Below are positions 30,495 to 36,046 of a DNA stretch of 36,046 bases, piece after piece (the stretch's first letter is position 1; every line of letters begins with the position of its first letter). This DNA is from Gammaproteobacteria bacterium (lineage in GTDB: Bacteria > Pseudomonadota > Gammaproteobacteria > Steroidobacterales > Steroidobacteraceae): positions 1 through 36,046 of the forward strand of contig DAHUYP010000042.1 of assembly GCA_027315105.1 (NCBI GenBank), in the 5' to 3' direction. The notes under the pieces are model-generated. The model did not search any database. It was not told the origin of the DNA and was given only the letters and a program-made list of their open reading frames with translations. The translations under genes were made by a program, and so were the position numbers.

Positions 30495-30974
30495 ATGATC
30501 CTGCTGTCGTCCACCGCTCGACCGGCCGTGACGCGGCTGCTGGCGCGCTACGGCATGGAGCTGCGGCTCGTGGCGGCCGATAGCCCGATCCCCGGCTCAT
30601 ATTGGGGCGAGAGCGAGGCCGGGCTTCGGGGCAACACGCTGTTCGCGCGGCTCGATACGCCGCTGCATTCGATCCTGCACGAGGCGGCGCATTACATCTG
30701 CATGAGCCCGGAACGCCGGGTCGGACTCGATCGCGACGCCGGCGGCGACGATGCGGAAGAAAGCGCCGTCTGCTACCTGCAGCTGCTGCTCGCCGGCGAG
30801 CTGCCGGCAGTGGGACGCGAGCGGCTGTATGCGGACATGGACCAGTGGGGCTACAGCTTTCGATTGGGCAGCGCGCGCGCGTGGTTCGAGCAGGATGCGC
30901 AGGACGCGCAACAGTGGCTGCTCGAGCACGGCATCCTCGGCGCGACACGCCTGACGGGCGCCCTGCGCGGCTGA
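30495..30974 (+). CDS. Uncharacterised 159-residue protein with an HEXXH motif (putative zincin)
   Basis: I cannot name a family. The protein carries HEAAH at residues 62-66 in the helix PLHSILHEAAHYICM, followed about 21 residues later by Glu88/Glu89 in DAEESAVCYLQLLLAGELP. HEXXH plus a downstream Glu on a helix is the gluzincin layout, and the spacing and EE-A-x-YLQ-LLLA pattern recall the small ImmA/IrrE-type zincins. No signal peptide or membrane segment is seen, so it is probably cytosolic. DQWGYSFRLGSARAWFEQDA forms a conserved-looking C-terminal part. The start is the ATG 47 bases after lptE; an earlier in-frame reading is Pro/Arg-rich. It precedes the C13 peptidase gene on the same strand. 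Activity is inferred only. Confidence 0.7.
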   Translation: MILLSSTARPAVTRLLARYGMELRLVAADSPIPGSYWGESEAGLRGNTLFARLDTPLHSILHEAAHYICMSPERRVGLDRDAGGDDAEESAVCYLQLLLAGELPAVGRERLYADMDQWGYSFRLGSARAWFEQDAQDAQQWLLEHGILGATRLTGALRG

Positions 30975-30985
30975 CGCTGCCCGCC

Positions 30986-31021
30986 GGGTGCGGTGGGGGC
31001 GGGGGGTGCGGTGGGGGCGGG
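30986..31021 (+). repeat. Perfect 18-bp direct repeat with G-quadruplex pattern
   Basis: The unit GGGTGCGGTGGGGGCGGG occurs twice in immediate succession (30986-31003, 31004-31021). The G-runs are 3, 5, 6, 5 and 3 long with loops TGCGGT, C, TGCGGT and C, which satisfies the usual four-run G-quadruplex pattern on the coding strand. It sits in the 108-base gap between the HEXXH gene and the C13 peptidase gene, about 60 bases before the latter's start. Confidence 0.85.
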
Positions 31022-31082
31022 CGCGGCGGCCGCGCGCCTGCCTGCGCCGCCCGCGGCTCGAACCGATTATGATTCCCGCGCC

Positions 31083-32495
31083 ATGACCGAACTACCCGAA
31101 TCAAACCCGGTCCCCGAGGCACCCGCGGCCACGGTCGAAGGGCGCGTGGCGCGCGGGCCCTCCCGGCGCACGAAGCTGCTGCGGCTGCTGAGCCTGCGCC
31201 GGGTCCAGGGCCTGGACGATATGGCCGGCGACCGCCCGCTGGCGATGCTCGCACTGCTGTCGCTGGGGCTGTGGATCGGGATCGACTGGCTGCGCGCCGG
31301 CGCCGATATGCAGTTCGACGGCCTGGGCATCCCGGCGCTGGCGCTGGCGATGCTGCTCATCCTTGCCCTGGCGCTGACCGCGTCGCGGCTCTCGCGGCCA
31401 GCGGTGCCATTTCGCAGCGCATTGTTCGTGCTGCTGGCGCCGCTGCCGCTGCTGATCGTGCTCGGCGCGGCGATCGATCTGCTGGCACCGGGGCGCACGG
31501 CCCAGCTGGCCTCCTCGGCGCTCGATCTGTATGTGCTGCTGTATGCGTGGCAGGGGCTGCGGCGATTGTCGGGGGCGCCGCAGCTGCGCCCGATGCTCGG
31601 CGGCGTCGCACTGCTGGCGGCGTACCTGTGGTTCGGCCAGGTGGTCTACATCTATCCGACCCTATGGTCCAGTCCGGATGCCCAGGACGACGGCGATCAA
31701 TCGATGTCGGCCGACGAGGCCGAGACGCTGCTGTTCGACCAGCGGCCTCGATTGGACCAGGCGCTCGACCGTGTTGCCGCCGGCAGCGGCACCGAGCGCG
31801 CCGTGTTCTTCGTCGGCTTTGCCGGGGTGGCGGCGCAACGGGTGTTCGCCGAGGAAATCAAGCTGGCCGCGGGGGTCGTGGCGCAGCGCTACGGCACCGG
31901 CTCGCGCCAGCTGCTGCTGATCAACGACCGCCGTGATTTCGACAGCTATCCGCTGGCGAGCGTCTCCGGACTGCGCTATGCGCTCAAGGGCGTGGCCGGG
32001 AAGATGAACCTGCAGCGCGACATCCTGTTCCTGTCGCTGTCCTCGCACGGCTCGGATGATCAGTCGCTGACGGTCGCCAATGGCGCGCTGCCGCTCGAGC
32101 AGGTGACCGGCGATGTGCTGGCCGCGGCGCTGGACGACGCCGGCATAAAGTGGCGCATCATCGTGATCTCGGCGTGCTACGCGGGGGCCTTCATCGAGCC
32201 GCTGCGCAATCCGGATACGGTGCTGATCACCGCCGCGGCGGCCGACCGGACCTCATTCGGGTGCTCCGACGATCGCGATCTGACGTATTTCGGCGAGGCC
32301 TTCTACCGCGATGCGCTGCCTCAGGCCCGTTCGCTCGAAGACGCCTTCGCGTTCGCCCGATCGGAGATCGCGCGGCGCGAGCGGGCCGAGAAGGTGACGG
32401 CCTCCGAACCGCAGGCGTACTTCGGTGCCGACATCGATCGGTTGCTCGCGCAGCAGCCCATGCGGCCGCCGCTGCGGCAGGCGGCGCTCCGATAG
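31083..32495 (+). CDS. Polytopic membrane protein with C13 (legumain-like) cysteine peptidase domain
   Basis: The first 50 residues are hydrophilic and Arg-rich. Residues about 53-190 hold roughly five hydrophobic segments (about 53-70, 81-100, 112-134, 143-158, 171-190). The rest is a caspase/legumain-fold domain with the catalytic pair His322 (LSLSSHGS) and Cys365 (VISACYAGAFI), plus LLINDRRDF, and TAAAADRTSFGCSDDRDLTYF after the Cys, as in bacterial C13 peptidases. Five segments with the Arg-rich end inside would put the protease domain in the periplasm. Legumains and GPI8 transamidase belong to the same family, but the bacterial members' substrates are not established. The start ATG gives 470 residues; the longer frame is Gly/Ala-rich and runs over the G-repeat. 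Confidence 0.85.
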   Translation: MTELPESNPVPEAPAATVEGRVARGPSRRTKLLRLLSLRRVQGLDDMAGDRPLAMLALLSLGLWIGIDWLRAGADMQFDGLGIPALALAMLLILALALTASRLSRPAVPFRSALFVLLAPLPLLIVLGAAIDLLAPGRTAQLASSALDLYVLLYAWQGLRRLSGAPQLRPMLGGVALLAAYLWFGQVVYIYPTLWSSPDAQDDGDQSMSADEAETLLFDQRPRLDQALDRVAAGSGTERAVFFVGFAGVAAQRVFAEEIKLAAGVVAQRYGTGSRQLLLINDRRDFDSYPLASVSGLRYALKGVAGKMNLQRDILFLSLSSHGSDDQSLTVANGALPLEQVTGDVLAAALDDAGIKWRIIVISACYAGAFIEPLRNPDTVLITAAAADRTSFGCSDDRDLTYFGEAFYRDALPQARSLEDAFAFARSEIARRERAEKVTASEPQAYFGADIDRLLAQQPMRPPLRQAALR

Positions 32496-32522
32496 CCGCG
32501 CCCGGCGCGCGCCCGAGCCGGC

Positions 32523-33563
32523 TCAGCGCCGGACGCGCAAGCGCGGTGCGAAGCGGTCCGTGGCCGCGACCAGCGCACGCGTGATGCCGGCTTCGAAAGC
32601 CGAGTGGCCGGCGTCGCTGACCACGCGCAGCTGCGCCTCGGGCCAGGCGCGGTGCAGATGCCAGGCGCTGCGCATGGGACAGACCAGGTCGTAGCGGCCC
32701 TGCACGATCACACCCGGTATGTGGCGGATCCGATCGACGTCGCGCAGCAGCTGGTCGTCGGCGTCGAGGAAGCCGCGGTTGACGAAGTAGTGCGCCTCGA
32801 TGCGTGCGAATGCGGCGGCATAATCCGGATTGTCGAACTTGGCCACATACCTGGGGTTGGCGCGCAGGAAGCTCGTGGCGCCCTCCCAGGTGGCCCAGGC
32901 GCGTGCGGCGCCGGCCCGGACCGCGGCGTCGGGGGAGGTCAGCCGGCGGTAATAGGCCAGCATCATGTCGCCGCGCTCGGCGCCCGGGATCGGCTCGATG
33001 TACTTCTCCCAGAGGTCGGGGTAGATCGAGGCGGCGCCCTCGGGATTCTGATAGAACCACTCCAGCTCGGAACGGCGCAGCAGGAAGATGCCGCGCAGCA
33101 CCAGCTCGGTGACGCGCTCGGGGTGCCGCTGGGCGTAGGCCAGAGACAGGGTCGAGCCCCAGGAGCCGCCGAATACCATCCAGCGCTCGACTCCCAGATG
33201 GCTGCGCAGCGTCTCGATATCGCCGACCAGGTCCCAGGTCGTATTCTCGCGCAGCTCGGCATGCGGGCTGCTGGCGCCGCAGCCGCGCTGGTCGAACAGC
33301 ACGATCCGATAGCGCCTGGGGTCGAAGAAGCGGCGCATGGCAGCATCGGTGCCGCCGCCCGGACCGCCGTGCAGGAACACCACCGGTTTGCCCTCCCGGC
33401 TGCCGCTCTCCTCGTAGTAGAGTTCGTGCAACTGGGACACGCGCAGTCGGCCCTTGTGATAAGGCCGGATGGCCGGGTAGAGCGCGGTGGCGGCGGCGGT
33501 CCCGCTGGCGCGGGGGGCGCTGGGGGCGCGGCGCCGCGCGCCCGCTCGGCTGCGGCGCTTCAA
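32523..33563 (-). CDS. pip: Prolyl iminopeptidase (alpha/beta-hydrolase, S33)
   Basis: Removes N-terminal proline from peptides; expected in the cytosol. The oxyanion loop [22 protein letters not shown], the nucleophile elbow GGSWGS (Ser about 134), Asp in [11 protein letters not shown] and His in SDAGHSAFE give a full triad. [17 protein letters not shown] is typical of bacterial PIPs. No ATG, GTG or TTG lies just before the family start ([11 protein letters not shown]), so the nearest usable start is a TTG overlapping the hit stop as TTGA. This gives 346 residues and an Arg/Ala-rich extension of about 33 residues. The true start may be another codon, so the N-terminus is uncertain. Confidence 0.88.
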   Translation of the reverse strand: MKRRSRAGARRRAPSAPRASGTAAATALYPAIRPYHKGRLRVSQLHELYYEESGSREGKPVVFLHGGPGGGTDAAMRRFFDPRRYRIVLFDQRGCGASSPHAELRENTTWDLVGDIETLRSHLGVERWMVFGGSWGSTLSLAYAQRHPERVTELVLRGIFLLRRSELEWFYQNPEGAASIYPDLWEKYIEPIPGAERGDMMLAYYRRLTSPDAAVRAGAARAWATWEGATSFLRANPRYVAKFDNPDYAAAFARIEAHYFVNRGFLDADDQLLRDVDRIRHIPGVIVQGRYDLVCPMRSAWHLHRAWPEAQLRVVSDAGHSAFEAGITRALVAATDRFAPRLRVRR

Positions 33564-33904
33564 GGCGCGACCATGGGCCCGAGCGGCTTGCCGCCCAGCA
33601 GATGCATGTGCAGGTGGTAGACCTCCTGGCCGCCGTCGCGGTTGCAGTTGACGATCAGGCGATAGCCGCTGTCGGCTATGCCCTCGGCGCGCGCGATCCG
33701 GGCGGCGACCACGAACATGTGTCCGAGCAGCGCCTCGTCGTCGTCGGCAACGTCGTTGGCGGTCGGAATCGGCCGATGCGGCACGATCAGGACGTGGATC
33801 GGCGCACGCGGGTGGACGTCGCGGAAGGCGACGACCCGCTCGTCCCGGTGGACGATGGTCGCCGGCAGCTCGCCGCTGATGATGCGCTCGAAAATGGTCG
33901 GCAT
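33560..33904 (-). CDS. HIT-family nucleotide-binding protein (HinT-like)
   Basis: Small nucleotide phosphoramidase of the histidine-triad family. The 114-residue protein contains [37 protein letters not shown] and the triad [14 protein letters not shown]. Its length is that of HinT and related proteins. It is cotranscribed with pip (4-base overlap) and divergent from holA. The physiological substrate is unknown; purine phosphoramidates are the family norm. Confidence 0.93.
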   Translation of the reverse strand: MPTIFERIISGELPATIVHRDERVVAFRDVHPRAPIHVLIVPHRPIPTANDVADDDEALLGHMFVVAARIARAEGIADSGYRLIVNCNRDGGQEVYHLHMHLLGGKPLGPMVAP

Positions 33905-33972
33905 TGGGCGCCGCTCGATTCAGTGCCGGGACGGCGGTGAGCTTAAGATATCGCCGACATGGAGCACAACAC

Positions 33973-34941
33973 GTGAAGCTCACGCTCGAGGGACTGCGCC
34001 CACAGCTGGCCGAACGGCTGTTGCCGGTGTACCTGGTGTCGGGCGACGAGCCGCTGCTGGTCGGCGAAGCGGTCGATGCGATCCGCGAACGCGCGCGCGC
34101 GGCGGGATTCGCCGAGCGGGAAGTATTCTTCATCGAGCGCGGCGCGGCCGTCTGGGACAGCGTACAGCAGGCGGCGCAGGAGCTGTCGCTGTTCGCCGCG
34201 CGCCGCAGCGTGGAGCTGCGCATGCCAGGCGGCAAGCCCGGCGTCAGCGGCGCCGCCGCGCTGCAGCGCCTGTTGGCGGCGGCCGGCGAGGACCTGCTGG
34301 TGCTCGTCATCACCGGGAAGCTCGAGCGCGAGGCGCAGGGTGCCGAGTGGGTGCAGGCGGCGCAGCAGCGCGGCGCGTGGCTGCCCATCTGGCCGATCGA
34401 GCGCGCGCGCTTGCCGCAATGGCTGCGGGCACGGTTCTCGGCCGCAGGTCTTGCGGCCAGCGACGAGGCGCTGGCGTTGCTCGTCGAGCGCAGCGAGGGC
34501 AACCTGCTGGCGGCGCGACAGGAAGTAGACAAGCTGTCGCTGCTGCTGCCGCGCGGCGCCGTGGTGAGCCTCGCCGACGTGGCCGCGGGCAGCGCCGACA
34601 GCGCGCGTTTCGACGTCTTCCAGCTCGGCGAGGCGGTGCGCGCCGGTGACGCCGGGCGCGCGCTGCGCATTCTCGGCGGACTGGCGGCCGAAGGCAGCGA
34701 GCCGCCGCTGGTCCTGTGGGCGCTGGTGCGGGAGCTGCGCGCCCAGCAGGCCGGCGGCCCGAGCGTGCGCGGTCGCGCCGCGAGACCGCCGTTCGCACGG
34801 CTGGTGGCGCGTGCGGGCCGCGCCGATCGCATGGCCAAGGGCTTGAGCGCCGGCGATCCATGGGATGAGCTGGCGCTGCTGGCGGTGGAGCTCACCGGCC
34901 TGCGCACCCTGCCGCTGGTGCGAGCTGCCGCGGTTCGATGA
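33973..34941 (+). CDS. holA: DNA polymerase III delta subunit
   Basis: HolA opens the beta clamp as part of the clamp loader. PVYLVSGDEPLLVGEAVDAI is the family N-terminus (the RFC-like P-loop is degenerate, as expected for delta). LFAARRSVELRMP, VLVITGKLER, LLVERSEGNLLAARQEVDKL and DPWDELALLAVELTGL follow. The start is GTG with TGGAG 8 bases upstream, giving MKLTLEGLRPQLAERL and 322 residues (E. coli 343). From here the usual lptE-holA-nadD order resumes. Confidence 0.94.
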   Translation: MKLTLEGLRPQLAERLLPVYLVSGDEPLLVGEAVDAIRERARAAGFAEREVFFIERGAAVWDSVQQAAQELSLFAARRSVELRMPGGKPGVSGAAALQRLLAAAGEDLLVLVITGKLEREAQGAEWVQAAQQRGAWLPIWPIERARLPQWLRARFSAAGLAASDEALALLVERSEGNLLAARQEVDKLSLLLPRGAVVSLADVAAGSADSARFDVFQLGEAVRAGDAGRALRILGGLAAEGSEPPLVLWALVRELRAQQAGGPSVRGRAARPPFARLVARAGRADRMAKGLSAGDPWDELALLAVELTGLRTLPLVRAAAVR

Positions 34942-34989
34942 TCGCGACGCTTGCGCAACGCGGCGCCGGCCACCAGACTTGGCGTTGAA

Positions 34990-35637
34990 ATGGCAGAACC
35001 GATCGGCCTCTTTGGCGGCACCTTCGATCCGATTCACTACGGGCACCTGCGGACCGCCTTCGAGCTGCTGCAAGCGCTGAAGCTGGCACAGGTGCGCTTC
35101 CTGCCGACCGGTAACCCGCCGCACCGCGAGGCACCCCTGGCCGCCGGTGATCTGCGGCTCGAGATGGTGCGCGCGGCGGTGGCGGGACAGAGCGGCTTCA
35201 GCGTCGACGACCGCGAGATCCGTCGCAGCGGCGTGTCGTATTCGATCGACACGGTGACCGAGCTGCGCGCCGAGAATCCTGCGCGCTCACTGTGCCTGCT
35301 GCTCGGGATGGATGCCTTTCTGGGCATGCCGACCTGGCATCGTTGGCGCGAGATCTTCGAGTTCTGCCATGTCGTGGTCGCCCACCGGCCGGGCTGGAAG
35401 GCGCCGATCACCGGTCCGCTGGGCGAGGTCATGGTCGATCGCGGCACTGGCAGCGTGCGCGAGCTGCATGCCGCCCCTGCCGGGCGGATCTACGTGCTCG
35501 CCGTCACGCAGCTCGAGATCGCCTCGACCGATCTGCGCGCGCTGGTCCTGTCCGGGCGCGACCTGCGCTACCTGGTGCCGGACGCAGTGCGCGATCTCAT
35601 TCAGCGCAGCGGGTGCTATGCTGCGCCCAGGCGTTAA
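34990..35637 (+). CDS. nadD: Nicotinate-nucleotide adenylyltransferase
   Basis: NadD converts nicotinate mononucleotide and ATP to deamido-NAD. The nucleotidyltransferase motif GLFGGTFDPIHYGHLR (residues 6-21, with His16 and His19), LPTGNPPHRE, LLGMDAFLGMPTWHRW and the second motif ASTDLRALV (the SSTxIR equivalent) are present. The chosen ATG gives 215 residues (E. coli 213). The upstream in-frame residues overlap the region after holA and are not family-like. The stop TAA is part of the AAGGAG ribosome-binding site of rsfS. Confidence 0.96.
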   Translation: MAEPIGLFGGTFDPIHYGHLRTAFELLQALKLAQVRFLPTGNPPHREAPLAAGDLRLEMVRAAVAGQSGFSVDDREIRRSGVSYSIDTVTELRAENPARSLCLLLGMDAFLGMPTWHRWREIFEFCHVVVAHRPGWKAPITGPLGEVMVDRGTGSVRELHAAPAGRIYVLAVTQLEIASTDLRALVLSGRDLRYLVPDAVRDLIQRSGCYAAPRR

Positions 35638-35655
35638 GGAGACACACCTGCCCGC

Positions 35656-36046
35656 ATGATCACACCCGCTCGAGCGCGCCGCGCACCGCGACGCAACGCC
35701 GCACTCGAAAAACTCGTGCTGGCGGCGCTGGATGAGATGAAAGCGGTCAACGTCAAATCGCTCGACGTGCGCGGGTTCACCGACATCGCCGACGCCATGA
35801 TCGTGGCCTCCGGCACCTCCGACCGCCACGTGCGCGCGATCGCCGAGCGCGTCATCGAAAGAGCGCGCGCCTCGGGCCGCCGGCCGCTCGGAGTGGAGGG
35901 CCAGCGCGACGGCGAATGGGTGCTGGTGGACCTGCAGGACGTGCTGTTGCACGTGATGCTGCCGCGGGTGCGCGAGTTCTATGCTCTGGAGCGGCTCTGG
36001 GAAGCTGGTCCGGCGGCCGAGACTCCCGCACACACGGCCAGCCATC
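35656..36046 (+). CDS. rsfS: Ribosomal silencing factor RsfS (3' end outside window)
   Basis: RsfS binds L14 and blocks subunit joining in starvation. DEMKAVNVKSLDVRGFTDIA, DAMIVASGTSDRHVRAIAE, GVEGQRDGEWVLVDLQDVLL and LPRVREFYALERLW cover the whole family domain. The frame is still open at the window edge after 130 codons, so a tail beyond LERLWEAG continues outside. AAGGAG (35636-35641) is 14 bases from the ATG, longer than ideal, but no in-frame start is nearer. There is a short Arg-rich N-terminal extension. It follows nadD by 18 bases. Confidence 0.95.
   Translation, partial: MITPARARRAPRRNAALEKLVLAALDEMKAVNVKSLDVRGFTDIADAMIVASGTSDRHVRAIAERVIERARASGRRPLGVEGQRDGEWVLVDLQDVLLHVMLPRVREFYALERLWEAGPAAETPAHTASH

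Noticed and set aside
30495-30974. Idea that the HEXXH protein is a BepA-like chaperone-protease for LptD/LptE
   Set aside because: It has no signal peptide or TPR region and is far smaller than BepA, so a periplasmic role beside LptE is not supported.
33564-35021. Upstream extension of the pip frame to more than 800 residues on the minus strand
   Set aside because: The added part is the antisense of holA and an alternative frame of hit. The peptidase family is about 310-320 residues.

Overview
The window is about 36 kb of G+C-rich bacterial chromosome (roughly two-thirds G+C by eye). It looks like core chromosome of a gammaproteobacterium. Three features support this: the complete S10-spc-alpha ribosomal protein order, the uvrA/ssb pair shortly after rplQ as in Pseudomonas, and the block miaB-ybeZ-ybeY-corC-lnt ... 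leuS-lptE-holA-nadD-rsfS. The G+C content, the membrane-bound C13 peptidase and the prolyl iminopeptidase recall Xanthomonadales or Nevskiales/Steroidobacter relatives. That finer placement is inference.

Positions 1-14677 hold the 3' end of tuf, then rpsJ and 28 further genes in the classical order through rplC...secY, rpmJ, rpsM, rpsK, rpsD, rpoA and rplQ, all on the plus strand. Many are coupled by ATGA or TGATG overlaps. The unusual point is the rpsJ-rplC gap. It carries a good extended -10 promoter followed by four perfect inverted repeats, so the S10 operon probably has a structured leader in front of rplC rather than rpsJ. Several ribosomal proteins (L3, S3, L17) carry low-complexity C-terminal tails.

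Positions 14678-20112 hold mscL, a tiny Ala/Pro-rich lipoprotein followed by a strong intrinsic terminator, a GNAT acetyltransferase whose end overlaps convergent uvrA, and ssb divergent from uvrA. A 315-bp gene-free stretch with a 12-bp tandem repeat and an AT-rich island precedes miaB.

Positions 20113-27122 form a tight unit: miaB (tRNA methylthiolation), the PhoH-like ATPase, the YbeY rRNA endonuclease, CorC and lnt (lipoprotein N-acylation). An HtrA/Do-type protease with an unusual Cys-containing signal sequence follows.

Positions 27261-36046 begin with leuS overlapping lptE. In E. coli holA follows lptE directly, but here about 3.5 kb is inserted. The insert holds a small uncharacterised HEXXH protein, a G-quadruplex-like 18-bp direct repeat, a polytopic membrane protein with a legumain/caspase-type C13 peptidase domain, and on the opposite strand a HIT-domain protein and a prolyl iminopeptidase. 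The core order then resumes with holA, nadD and a truncated rsfS. This insert, especially the HEXXH protein and the C13 protease, is the best candidate for undescribed biology in the window. I see no tRNA or rRNA gene, CRISPR array, insertion sequence or prophage gene.
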